This document shows, piece by piece, positions 9,970 to 20,304 of a DNA stretch of 64,000 nt; within the stretch, counting starts at the first letter, position 1, and each line of letters begins with the position of its first letter. The notes below the pieces were generated by a model that did no database searches, was not told the DNA's origin, and saw nothing but the letters and a program-made list of their open reading frames with translations. Source of the DNA: Anthracocystis setariae (taxonomy: Eukaryota > Basidiomycota > Ustilaginomycetes > Ustilaginales > Ustilaginaceae); NCBI GenBank assembly GCA_928724745.1, contig CAKMXJ010000032.1, forward strand, positions 496,001 to 560,000, read 5' to 3'. The translations under genes and the position numbers were made by a program.

Positions 9970-12639
9970 ATGGCCAAAGGTGGGAGCAAGTCCGGCGGCG
10001 GTCGTCCCGTACCGGCTAGCTTCAGCGATGCACCAATGACCACCGACCCTCGTTTCGCCAAGGTCCACACCGACCCGCGCTTCTTGAAGCCCAAACGCGA
10101 TGATACCAAGGTAGTCGTCGACGAGCGTTTCAAAGCGCTTTTCGAGGACGACAAAGGCAAGAAGAAGAAGAAGACCGACAAATACGGTAGGAAGATCACT
10201 AAGGGACAGAGCGATGCCGATCAGATGAAACGTTTCTATCGCTTGGAGGACGAGGATCTCGAGGAGGCGGAGGAGAGCGAGGACGAGCAAGAGGAAGATC
10301 ATGATGCCGGTCCGATTGATTATGCTCGTGGCGAGGGCGATCTGGACAGTTCGTCAGAGGAGGAGGAGTCTGAGGACTCCGATGATGATGACGGGGACTC
10401 GGATACCGATAGCGAGGACGAGGACAGCGAAGAGGACGATGTCATGATTGGTCCCTCGACCGTCATCGATCGCGAGCGTAGGAAGAAAGCAGCTCGTTCC
10501 GCCCGCTTCGAACAAGATGACGAGGATGATGATGGTCTTGGATCCGACATCGCAGAAATCGACCTGGAAGAAGACCTGGACGAGTCCGTCTACGCTCAAC
10601 TCGATGCTCAGGCCGAACGAGCCATCGCCGAAGGCGGCATCGAAGGCGACGAGTCCGACTCGGACGTCGAAGCTTCATCCTCGCGCAAGAAGGGCAAAGG
10701 CAAAAGCAAAGAGAAGCTCCGCAAGTCGAAAGGCAAGTCTAGCAAGGAAAAGATCCCACGCGGTGACGACACTTGTCGTCTAGCTGTAGTCAACCTTGAT
10801 TGGGATCACGTCAGGGCCAAGGACATCTACAAAGTATTCAGCAGCATCGTGTCTCCCATTGCGAGCATCACTGCTGCGGAAGCACTTCAAGCTCACCGTC
10901 GAGCTGCTGCCGAGGGTGCGAGCGGATCTTCTTCGTCTCGCGCTAAAGCCGCGCCGGCGATCTCTCAAGTAAGGGGCAAGTTGCTCCATGTCCGCGTCTA
11001 CCCTTCTGACTTTGGCAAAGAGCGCATGGCCAAGGAAGACCTCGAAGGCCCACCACCCGAGATCTTCAAGGATCACAAGTCGAAAAACAACCTCAACTCG
11101 GACACGGAAGACGAGGAAGAGATCACAGCCAAGACGGTGGTCCAAGTCGATGAAGGAGGAGAATTCGACGAAGAAGCCCTTCGCAAGTACCAACTCGACC
11201 GTCTCCGCTATTACTACGCCGTTGCCACCTTTGACAGCAAGGAAACGGCGAGACACGTGTACAACGAAATCGACGGAACCGAGATGGAACGCACCGCCAA
11301 CGTGTTCGACCTTCGTTTCGTACCTGACGGCATGGATTTCGCCGATGGCCAAGATGGCCGCGACGCCGAGTTCAGAGACGAAGCCACCGAGGATGTGGCC
11401 AACTACAAGGGCGTCGACTTCAAGACGGATGCGCTTCGTCATTCGCGTGTCAAGCTGACTTGGGATCAGGACGATCCGGAGCGCTCCAAGCTTACTCGTA
11501 TGGTGGCGCGGGGTGGTCTGACCAAGGAGCAGCTGCGCGACGACGATTTCAAAGCGTATCTTGCCTCCGACACCGAGTCTGAGCCGGACGAGGATGAGGT
11601 CGCTGTCAAGAGTGGGCGTGACCGTCTGCGCGCGCTGCTCAATCTCGATGGCAATGATGATGCCGGTGGGTTTGGAAAGAGGGGCAAGCGTAGTGGAGGT
11701 GTGTTTGACGATCCTACGCATGACGATGATGACGAGCAGGGAGAAATGCAGATCACGTTTATGCCTGGTCTGTCGGAGGCTGCTGCCAAGAAGGCGGCTA
11801 CAGGCGGAAAGAAGGCGGGTGAAGATGAGACGACGTTGGAGAAGTATCTGAGGAAGCAGAAGGAGAAGAAGGAGCGTCGCAAGGCGGCTCGCTCCGGGGT
11901 CGTGGATGGGGATGGGGAGACGGATGGGCAAGAAGAGGTGGAGGGGCCGATTGAAAGCACTGATGCCGGGTTTGACGATCCCTTCTTCAACCAGGAGACG
12001 GATATGGAGGCTGCGATTGCTGCCGAGTTCGGCGAGGAAGGACCCACCGCCAAATCCAAGAAAGCGTCCAAGAAGAACAAAGCCAAGCCTAGCGTCGATG
12101 ACGAAGAGGATCGCGAGGAATCTGCGCGCTCTCGCGCCGAACTGCAAGCGATCATCGGTGACACGAACGACGAGCTCACCCAGGACGGTCGACAACATTT
12201 CGACATGAAGGACATCCTGCGTGTCGAATCCGGCAAAGACGCCAAACGCGCCAAACTGCTCAAGCGTCTGTCCAAGAAGAAGCAACGCCAAGAGGAGGCG
12301 TTCCAGGAGAGGAAGGGCGCGCCGTTGGTTCAGGATAGTTTCGAGGTGGACGCTAAGGATGATAGGTTCAGTGCGTTGATGGACGACCATAGGTTCGCGA
12401 TCGACCCGACGCATCCCGGGTTTGCCAAGACCAAGGCGATGCAGAAGATCATGGATGAGAGGAGGAAGACGTTGGACGCAAGGAGCGGCGAGACTGTCGA
12501 TAAGAAGGACACGCAAAAGGTGAACAATGGCAGCAAGGACGGCGAGCTGTCGGCATTGGTGGAGAAGCTCAAGAGGAGAAGCGGCGCAACGGAGAGCAGT
12601 GAGCAGAGTGCTAAGAAGAGGAGGAGGCAGCGTGCTTAG
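9970..12639 (+). CDS. ESF1: Esf1, nucleolar 18S rRNA-processing factor
   Basis: An intronless 889-aa highly charged protein. It starts MAKGGSKSGG with the DPRF motifs (TTDPRFAKVHTDPRF) typical of Esf1/ABTAP, followed by an Asp/Glu/Ser-rich acidic tract (residues about 80-165), a Lys-rich stretch, then the conserved central region (TCRLAVVNLDWDHVRAKDIY; LRYYYAVATFDS) that resembles an RNA-binding fold. The C-terminus carries the NUC153 motif (DDRFSALMDDHRFAIDPTHP), shared by nucleolar processing proteins. Esf1 acts in the small-subunit processome and is needed for 18S maturation. The start follows a clean upstream gap and matches the family N-terminus. Confidence 0.93.
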   Translation: MAKGGSKSGGGRPVPASFSDAPMTTDPRFAKVHTDPRFLKPKRDDTKVVVDERFKALFEDDKGKKKKKTDKYGRKITKGQSDADQMKRFYRLEDEDLEEAEESEDEQEEDHDAGPIDYARGEGDLDSSSEEEESEDSDDDDGDSDTDSEDEDSEEDDVMIGPSTVIDRERRKKAARSARFEQDDEDDDGLGSDIAEIDLEEDLDESVYAQLDAQAERAIAEGGIEGDESDSDVEASSSRKKGKGKSKEKLRKSKGKSSKEKIPRGDDTCRLAVVNLDWDHVRAKDIYKVFSSIVSPIASITAAEALQAHRRAAAEGASGSSSSRAKAAPAISQVRGKLLHVRVYPSDFGKERMAKEDLEGPPPEIFKDHKSKNNLNSDTEDEEEITAKTVVQVDEGGEFDEEALRKYQLDRLRYYYAVATFDSKETARHVYNEIDGTEMERTANVFDLRFVPDGMDFADGQDGRDAEFRDEATEDVANYKGVDFKTDALRHSRVKLTWDQDDPERSKLTRMVARGGLTKEQLRDDDFKAYLASDTESEPDEDEVAVKSGRDRLRALLNLDGNDDAGGFGKRGKRSGGVFDDPTHDDDDEQGEMQITFMPGLSEAAAKKAATGGKKAGEDETTLEKYLRKQKEKKERRKAARSGVVDGDGETDGQEEVEGPIESTDAGFDDPFFNQETDMEAAIAAEFGEEGPTAKSKKASKKNKAKPSVDDEEDREESARSRAELQAIIGDTNDELTQDGRQHFDMKDILRVESGKDAKRAKLLKRLSKKKQRQEEAFQERKGAPLVQDSFEVDAKDDRFSALMDDHRFAIDPTHPGFAKTKAMQKIMDERRKTLDARSGETVDKKDTQKVNNGSKDGELSALVEKLKRRSGATESSEQSAKKRRRQRA

Positions 12640-12952
12640 CTTTCATCTTTGTTGTGGTGCTTCGACAGTTCATTGTGACGCCGCTGCAATCCAAGTAGTC
12701 TATTTCGTTTCTTTAGTGTCTGTTTGTCGTCCCGATACCCATCCATCGCTCTGGCTGGATCATTGTGCGGTGACGGTGCCGAAAGATGCAAGCGCATCAT
12801 ACAACCTTGCCTGTGAGTGCGGGGTCATACACATTCCCTCGCAGCCTGTAATGCCTGCGGGTGAAGGCTGTTACCTTTCGCACCGTGTGCATGCAGCTGA
12901 CCGCTTTGATTGTAGAAAGGAAATACTGGTACATATGAATTCGATCTGTGAT
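12640..12952. other. convergent 3' region ESF1 / LSM5
   Basis: This 313-bp stretch separates the ESF1 stop from the LSM5 stop on the other strand. It should hold both 3' UTRs and polyadenylation signals. I see no gene or distinctive repeat in it. Confidence 0.5.
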
Positions 12953-13555
12953 TTAGACGTCTGCGGGACCTTCCGAGCCGGGGATGAGCTGTTGTGCCAA
13001 AGCAAGAGCAGAATTTGTGAGAATGAATGACTTGCTTTTGTCGAATCGATCCGTAGAGCAACTCACCATGCAAATGTTGTTTCCATTCAGAAGGGTCTGA
13101 CCGAGCTTGGTCTTCTTCTTCTTGCCATCTGCGGAGGTCTCGCTGTACCATTTGGAAGTCGAGTGAATTCAGATCGTATGTCAGTGTGACTTGCCCTCTG
13201 CAAGGTGCTGTATGCCATCGATGCACTTACTATTCGGTCACATCCTCGAGCACCATGTCTGTGCGAACATAGGTGAGTAAAGGTAATGTTTATAGTCAAT
13301 ATCGACCTCTTTCCTCTGCTCCAACGCATACCCCACAGCTGTATGTCTTCATTGTGAGCCTTAGAAAGAGCTGTGATACTCACTGACATAGTCGTCGAAT
13401 CCGAGCAATGTTCCGCTGAACTCCCGGTCGGTCTTCATGATGACCCAAATGCTGGAACCGATGCATTTGTCGATGAGCTCGAGCGGAAGAATGGTGGGAA
13501 GCGCGGCGGCAGCGGCGGCAGCGCCTGCCGGTGTCGGTTCTCCTGGAGGTGCCAT
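12953..13555 (-). CDS. LSM5: LSm5, subunit of the U6 snRNA LSm2-8 ring (four exons)
   Basis: Exons on the minus strand are 13384-13555, 13231-13258, 13067-13142 and 12953-12988; introns are 125, 88 and 78 bp with gtgagt, gtaagt and gtgagt donors. The joined frame is 312 bp (103 aa). It contains the full Sm fold: [20 protein letters not shown] (Sm1), [20 protein letters not shown], and the Sm2 box [12 protein letters not shown]. LSm5 belongs to the LSm2-8 ring (U6 snRNA 3' end) and the LSm1-7 ring (mRNA decay). An Ala-rich N-terminal tail is extra. The second exon is a 28-bp microexon. The gene is head-to-head with BUD13, another splicing gene, 247 bp away. Confidence 0.95.
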
Positions 13556-13802
13556 ATCGGATACTGGAGACAAGATGGGGATGATGTCGAGAGTGAAGGA
13601 ACACAAGAAGGGAAGCCAACCAGCTTACAGCCGCGTTCGATGTGGTTTCCGATTTCCGAGCTTTTTCCCCCCCCCGACTGGCTCACTCCACTACGAAATC
13701 TCTTCATGTTCAGCCAGTCGTCAACAGAAGACTCGACATGCCACGTTTGGATGTATACATGCCCATTATAGCTGTGAGCTGTAGTCCATTCTAGCAGCAA
13801 AA
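13556..13802. promoter_or_regulatory. bidirectional promoter LSM5 / BUD13
   Basis: Only 247 bp separate the start codons of two divergently transcribed splicing genes, so both promoters must overlap here. The C-run at 13668-13675 (ccccccccc-type) is the most marked feature. No specific factor site is recognised. Confidence 0.6.
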
Positions 13803-14765
13803 ATGCCCGATCCAGACCTTCAATCGTATCTTGCTGCGCACTACCTCTCCGGTCCCAAAGCCGACGCCATCCTCGCGCGCACCGCGGCCGACGGCAAAGT
13901 CAAGCGCAAGAAGAAGAAGAAATCCACCGAAGCCGAAGCCTCAGCGTCTGGAATCGTTTTCAAGGACGACTCGGATTCCTGGAAGATACCGTCGACTGCA
14001 GAGGATGAAGACGAGGATGGGTGGACACCTCAGGTGGTAGGGTCTGCGTCTGCTGGACCGAGCAAGGTGTTTCGCAAGGTTGGAGGCAGCAAGGCTTTGG
14101 ATGCAGCAGAAACCGCATCAAAAGGAGGGGAGGCATCAGAGTTCAAAGCTGGGCTGAGGACCAAGGAGGAGATGAGGGCGGCTCGACTGGCTCGCGAGGC
14201 AGAAAAACGACGCGAAGTCGAGCTCGCTCCCACCCGCACATCCACCGAACCTACCGAAGCAGCGGACGACGACGAGGAGGCATCCCGTCTAGCACACCAA
14301 ACCATCTACCGTGATTCTTCCGGTCGAATCATCGACGTCGCCGCCCAAGAAGCTGCCGAACGCGAACTGGAACGCGAACGCAAACGAAAGGAAGCGGAAC
14401 GTTCAACTTGGAACCAAGGTCTCGTCCAGAAGCAACAACGTCAAGCCGAAGCCGCCGTACTTGCATCTATGCAAGACCAATCTATCGCGCGCAGAGCAAC
14501 GGATCACGACTACAACCGACATTTCAAAGAACAGGAACGAGCCGACGACCCAGCATTGGCGTTTTTGACTAAAAAGAGAAACGCAGCGCCCCAGATGCCG
14601 AAATACAAAGGCCCCTGGCCACCGAACCGCTTCAACATCCCACCCGGTCACAGGTGGGATGGCGTGGATAGGGGAAATGGCTTTGAAAAGGCTTTCTTCG
14701 AGAGAAAAGCCGCACTCGCAAGGAGGGAGCAAGAGGCGCGTGCGTGGGGCCAGTCCGATATGTGA
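13803..14765 (+). CDS. BUD13: Bud13/Cwc26, RES complex pre-mRNA splicing factor
   Basis: An intronless 320-aa basic protein. Its N-terminus ([14 protein letters not shown], then KRKKKKK) and C-terminal Bud13 domain ([11 protein letters not shown]..., NPALAFL-like [10 protein letters not shown], and [28 protein letters not shown]-type sequence, here with GNGFE) are diagnostic of the Cwc26/Bud13 family. Bud13 joins Pml1 and Snu17 in the retention and splicing (RES) complex, which binds the activated spliceosome and helps splice introns with weak 5' sites. Length is similar to yeast Bud13 (266 aa) and much shorter than the human protein. It shares a promoter region with LSM5. Confidence 0.95.
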   Translation: [320 protein letters not shown]

Positions 14766-15069
14766 AACCAAGTATCCTCAGCATCGTCGACCTTCTTGCT
14801 CGCCCGAGTTTCTCAATATACCCTACAATACAGAATACGTTACAGTACCGTAGAGATGTCAGAGTCAAATGAATGGGTTGATGAAGAAGGTACAAATACA
14901 AACGGAGCTAGGAATTAGCCTCGAGAAAACAAGGAACGAAAGTTGAGCGCCTTTATGGGGGTATCCAAAGAGTCCAAATGGCGGGGTGAGAGCGAGAGAG
15001 CTCATGAAAGGTCACAGAATAAAAGTACATAAACCCTCAGATCAAGCAAGAGGAACAAAGGGAGGCGAC
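14766..15069. other. convergent 3' region BUD13 / seven-helix protein gene
   Basis: 304 bp between two convergent stops. It is A/G-rich on the plus strand and should hold both 3' UTRs. No gene is seen. Confidence 0.5.
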
Positions 15070-16695
15070 TCAGACATCATGGGGCTGAGGCTGCGACGGG
15101 GTGTGCGGAACTGTCTCTGCGACGTCCTGTAGCCCGCCGTCCCTTGGCACCGACCTGCTGGAGCCAAAGCGCTGCATACGACCTGTGCCGCTGCTGCCTG
15201 GACGATTTTCCGAGCGACTTGCTGTGTTATCTTGCAACGACATGCAGCTGCCTCTGTGGCGAGGACCGTCGCCTTTGTCGGAGATGCCGTTGAGGGGTGC
15301 AAACAGGGTTGCGTCCGAGGATCGCCGCGACTCGTACTGCTGCAGTGAATAGGTCGCGGGAAAATCGATGGTGATATGATCGGCTGTGCCGAGTGTGCGG
15401 GTGACTTGCTTCTCGGTGGACGGAAGGTGGTTGTGGGCTGATGACTTTGGAGACACGTCTCCTGCTTTGATCGCTGTTGCAGAAGATGATCCAAAATGAT
15501 TCTTCTTGAGTGTGGGGACGACAGCGGAAGACGAACTGGCGTCGCTTTCGGGTGAGCTCGCTTGAGCAGTTTCGCGCCTCGTTGATTCGAGGCAAGAAAC
15601 ACCCATTGTGGATAAGCTGGGCTTGAAGGCAGTGTTGGACTCGGCCATGATGGCTTCGAACGCAGTCACAGGATGGGAATCACGCTGGGACGCTGCGCCG
15701 GTCGCAGCGGGATCGTTGGCGTCTCGCATGCCAGGGAGGACAGCATTGTCAGGGGCAAGCTGATCTGTGAAGCGATCCTCTCTCCATCTGTGGGAGCTGG
15801 ACAAGGATGCAAGTACGGCACCGAAGGCTTGTACGTAAACGTTGGCGACGAGGAGGAAGCCCATGTCGACGGCGGACAGCGAGAGACCTCTTGACAAGAC
15901 GAGTGCCAACGCATAGATGGTGGGGAAGACATAGCCAAACGCGATGGCGAACATGATCTGCTTGGACCATCGTAGAAGCGGGTTGGATTTTCGGCTGACC
16001 AAATCGCGATCGCGACGTCCTAGATGAGAATAGCGCCAGAGAAGGAAGAAAGAAGCATAGACGCAGTCGATAAGCTGGAAAATGAGGGTGAAAAGGTTGC
16101 TGATATCGTTGGTGGCTTTGGTGACGCTTACGCCGAAGCCTTTACTTTGATAGATTTGGGCGGATCTGCTGAGAGTGATGCTGATGGTGGTGAGTCTTGC
16201 AATCTTCATGAGAGTGGGCACGACGCCGATGGCAACGCGCTTGGATCGACTGGCGAGCGTTGTTGGGTAGAAAGATAGTAATCTAAGCTGGATGGCAATG
16301 TGCGTGATGAGAGGCACGATGTAGAGCATGGAGGTGGAAGCCAACCACAGGCGGAACATGGAGTCTGGTGAGGCATTGCCGAAGAGCTGGTAGGCCCAGA
16401 AGACAGTGTTGAGGGTGGAGCCGAGCAGACCGCCGAACATAGCGATACCCAGGACCCAAATGACGGGAAGGCGGCGCTTCTGGGGACTGAGACCGTTTTT
16501 GAAGAGCACGGCACACAACAAGACGAAGAGGAGTGTGGCGAACATGGAGTAGAGAATGATATAGGTGACGCCATTTCGAACGAGCTCGACGGGCACAAAT
16601 TGTTGCGCTTTGGTGGTCTGGTTGGAGGAGTTGTCGACGACAAGCACGATACGTTGGCGCCATGCGAGATCTTGCTCTATTGCTGCGGTAGACAT
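15070..16695 (-). CDS. seven-transmembrane receptor-like protein, function unknown
   Basis: From the ATG at 16695 the protein is 541 aa (MSTAAIEQDL...); the frame stays open upstream to 16833, but those 46 codons look like UTR. I count seven hydrophobic helices: GVTYIILYSMFATLLFVLL, VIWVLGIAMFGGLLGSTL, LASTSMLYIVPLITHIAI, VVPTLMKIARLTTISITL, LFTLIFQLIDCVYASFFLL, IMFAIAFGYVFPTIYALAL and MGFLLVANVYVQAFGAVL. The N-terminus has possible N-glycosylation sites (NSSNQT), and a Ser/Thr-rich C-terminal tail of about 190 residues follows, as in fungal GPCRs. I cannot assign a ligand or a named GPCR class; it is not obviously Ste2/3, Git3 or Pth11. It faces a Zn2Cys6 factor across a 3.6 kb gap. Confidence 0.8.
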   Translation of the reverse strand: MSTAAIEQDLAWRQRIVLVVDNSSNQTTKAQQFVPVELVRNGVTYIILYSMFATLLFVLLCAVLFKNGLSPQKRRLPVIWVLGIAMFGGLLGSTLNTVFWAYQLFGNASPDSMFRLWLASTSMLYIVPLITHIAIQLRLLSFYPTTLASRSKRVAIGVVPTLMKIARLTTISITLSRSAQIYQSKGFGVSVTKATNDISNLFTLIFQLIDCVYASFFLLWRYSHLGRRDRDLVSRKSNPLLRWSKQIMFAIAFGYVFPTIYALALVLSRGLSLSAVDMGFLLVANVYVQAFGAVLASLSSSHRWREDRFTDQLAPDNAVLPGMRDANDPAATGAASQRDSHPVTAFEAIMAESNTAFKPSLSTMGVSCLESTRRETAQASSPESDASSSSAVVPTLKKNHFGSSSATAIKAGDVSPKSSAHNHLPSTEKQVTRTLGTADHITIDFPATYSLQQYESRRSSDATLFAPLNGISDKGDGPRHRGSCMSLQDNTASRSENRPGSSGTGRMQRFGSSRSVPRDGGLQDVAETVPHTPSQPQPHDV

Positions 16696-19600
16696 GGTGT
16701 AGCAAGGAGGCGGGCCACACTGCAGCCTGCCGAATTTGAAAACGACCGAAGGACCAGACAGCGCTTGTGTGTTGATTAAGCCGACGGATGCGCCATGGAT
16801 GACAGAAGCAGTCAGATGGTGAAAAATAGACAAGTCGGAATGGTGGTTTGTTGACGACGAATGGAGGTGGGAGTGTACAAGGCTGTTAAGGTCGAGGCAG
16901 CAGACAAAGTGCAGAACGAGTTGGGTGCACAGTGGATCGTTGGTGATGTAGGTGGAACGAGAGGGCTGATACGACTAAAAGGCAGCGAGAGTGGGCGTGG
17001 GAGATCAAGCTTGGCTTGCGGTGATGGTCTAGTAGAGTCGGTAAAGAGTGCGACTATAGTGCCATCTGCAGGGAGTGGTGAACGTGATAGAGCCACACTT
17101 GAGAGTCGTGTAGCGAGTGCAAGTTAGGTATGTGATGTGGAAGGTGGTTGCAAAGAAGCATTGGGCTGTGAACAGAGGGACACTGGCGACGAAGTCAAGG
17201 CAAGGCGAGGTGAGGCGAGGCGAGGGGCGATGCAAGAAAGGCCAGTAGTAGTGGCGGAAGCGGCGGGGTCGGCGGCGGCTAGGTACGGTAGCTTAGGTTT
17301 GACATGGATGCAGGTGCGAACGGAGAAAATTGTCAAGTGTCGTTTAGTGGGGGATCGCAGACGATCACAACGCGCAAAGCGGAGAGGCTACTTGGGCAAG
17401 CAAGGCTGCCTGGCTGCCTGGTCGGTTGGTATGATAAAAGGGGGGCGAGGACAGAGGCGAGCGACATCAGGCCTAGCGCAAATTAGAGGTCGCAAGCGAA
17501 AGCAAAAGGCAAAAGCGAGAGGCCGTGTGCATGTGATGTCGCACAAGCAGGAGGCAGCGGCGGGAAATGGAATCCGAATGCAATCCAAGTGAAATCAACA
17601 TGATGGTGTGAGACAAGCGCAGACTGAGGCGTAGAACCCTGCGCTGCAATAGAAGCAGCCAATTTGCAACTTCCGAATCAGGCGAATTACTGTAGACCGG
17701 AGTAAGTAGTGCTTGCCAGCAATTACTGTAACGCTGCCGAATTGTGCCAAAATTCAGGGACACAGAGAGAGAGAGAGCGAAAGAGAGAGAGAAAGAAAGA
17801 GAGAGGGAGAGACAAATAAGGAAAAACTGAAAGTGGACAAAAGCCGAGGCCAATTTGATTACAGACGAAACCAATTCCTCACACAGCACCGAGCTTGCAC
17901 CTTGAGGCCCACCACCAGCAAAGCGTTTCGCCGCTCGCTTGACAAACTCCAGCCGAGCTTTGCCTTGAGCCTTGGTCGAAAAGCTTTTCACACAACGCAC
18001 ACCAAAACAGCATGCTGTGGCTTCGCCTGAGTCTGTGATATAATATGATCCCGTTTCGCTTATGGTCTGATTTAAATCGTTTTGATGCGGTTGGTGCTAC
18101 TGTACAGTACTATAGTCTGTCTACTCGTCGCGATCTCCACGCCACATTCTATGAGAAGGCTCCAGAAGGGGCAGACCCTCGTTTAGCCGAATGATCCGGC
18201 AGGTCATAGCGCTGTCTTCTTTGCCGTCTTGGCCGTCGGGAAAGTAAGCAGGCAGCCACAAGCGAGAGCCTAGATGTGCAAGCGCTATCAAGCGTGTGTC
18301 GATGCCCTTATCATTGAGGCCTCATCACCGATGTGGACTCTAGCTGCCAATCTTATTGTCACATGATCGCGATTTTGTTTTCCTGATCCCGATTGTTTTT
18401 CCATCGTTCACTGATGATCGGGATCATGGACCGTAGCTCCAAGTTCTCGACTCAGCCGAATAGCGGCCAGCCCAGCCGTGAGTTAAGCATGGATTCCGAT
18501 GTCGCTCCCACTCTCGTGAGTACCGTACCGTCCATCAGCCATCGCATTTCAGTAGAACCGACGGTTGTTTTCATAAACCTTTTCCAGGCATCGCTCACAG
18601 CAATCAACGTCACCACCTTGTACACTTTACATACATCGTCGATGTCAGCGCCCAACGCACACACAAGTGAATTTGGTGCTTGCAGTTTTTGGATTTGGAA
18701 TTCCGCAGACACTCTAGAATTTGTTTGTGGAAAGGGTTCGAGTGCCGAAGCGACTGAATCGATGCAGAACTTGTGTATGCATTTAGGCCATGTGCGATGC
18801 CCTGTGGGCGGACGCAGCCAGCCAAAAGGGGGCCAGACTGGTCGATCGAAATTCTGAGTTTGAGTCTTCGCCCATCCGCATCGTTTATTGAGACCTTTTC
18901 TTTTTTTTTTTTTTCATTTTTTGATTTGTCTAGATCGGTGTACTGTACTTACTGTGTACTTGATGTGGCATTTGAACGGTTGACGGGTTTAGTGCGCCCA
19001 AAGAAGCAACGCGGCAGAGTGACCTCTTGACGCGTCCCAGCATCTTGTGCGGCAGTAAGCCAGTACAAGTAGCATGGCAGACAGACAGCTCGCCTACTTG
19101 ATCTTATTGTTCACATGGGCTCGCTATGCTAATTCTCTGCAAAATACAGTACAGTACAGTACGCTGCTACAGTACTGCACTGCATTGTCTTACTCCGCTA
19201 ATGCTCTGCCTCTGCTCTGAATCTGCTCTCTACTGGCAGTCCCACGACACTTGTTTCGTTTCGTTTGGTTTGGTTCCTACAGTCCAGTCCAAGTACATCG
19301 CCAAAGACTCATCGACCAAATCCATGCTCAATCCACTTTCAACTGCCTCCAGACTGTGCAGTATCGCTGAATGAATCAGCTGCACCATGTACACTCTGTC
19401 ATTTTGCTTTTGAGAAGCCCCGCAATGGTGGCAGTCAATGCTCAGTACTCTGCTGTGCTGTACTGTACAGTCCAGAGTCCAGTACAGACCCTGACGGCAG
19501 GCAGGCAGGCTGGCTGGCTGAGCGAGCGAGCGTTTGAGCTGACATACGTACCGAAATCGGTCCCATGTTTCTGGATTCCGCTGCTGTTCACAGCCGCAAA

Positions 19601-20304
19601 AACCCGGCATGCCGAAAGACCGACAGATTCAATTTGTCGCCTCGTCGTGCACCCTTTTTGCATTTCAACAGTGCACTTCTGTACTCTGCTCGCCCGCGAT
19701 TCGCCATATCCTTTGCGGGTTTTGCATCTCAATCCGCTTCTCCCCTTCCACTCTCCACCATCCCCTCGCATCACCACCACTTTCATCTCCACTCTATCTT
19801 CACCTCCATCCATCGCTCCCCTTCATTCATCCGCTTTGCTCTCGATCGCGCTTCCAGTCCGCCTCTGACACTCCCTCCCTTTTCGCTGTGTTGCATCACC
19901 TCGCTTACAAATCTCTTAGCCGTCTCTTTCGAGCTCAGCCATCTCCTCTTTCCGGTTACTGTACCTCGCTTGCAGCACCGCATTTCTGTTCTTCATCGCT
20001 GACCTGGACATCCATCCAACCGACAAACATCCGTGCTCTCAATCCGTATCTCGATTGCAACCGCAGTACGATACTGCCGGTGGCTTCTGGTCCGACACCT
20101 TTGGTACCCTCGCTGCGTTGCATGCGCTCCACTGTTGCTGGCGGTTGATACGGCTGACCGCTTGCCATTGGCACCACCGCGCTTGCACAAGACCAGCTTG
20201 GGTCACACGAACTCTGCGGTAATTCTTTGCGGTCCATCCGCATGCTAATGCCCCTGTCTCTCGATCCATCCATCAGCAACCACACTGCCACTCCACCTTG
20301 CACC
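16696..20304. promoter_or_regulatory. 3.6 kb divergent intergenic region with GA-rich tracts and TACAGTAC motifs
   Basis: This is the largest gap in the window, between a seven-helix protein and a transcription factor. It contains GA-rich microsatellite-like sequence (17762-17814), a 10-bp inverted repeat (18384-18393 with 18417-18426, 23-bp loop), a T tract (18901-18914), several copies of the TACAGTAC/GTACTGTAC motif (18098-18109, 18940-18949, 19145-19162, 19459-19470) and a GCAGGCAG run (19496-19512). Open frames here (for example 17137-17592, 18393-18857, 19371-19868) show no recognisable domain and skewed composition. I read it as long leader and regulatory DNA, though an unspliced long non-coding RNA is possible. 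Confidence 0.5.
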
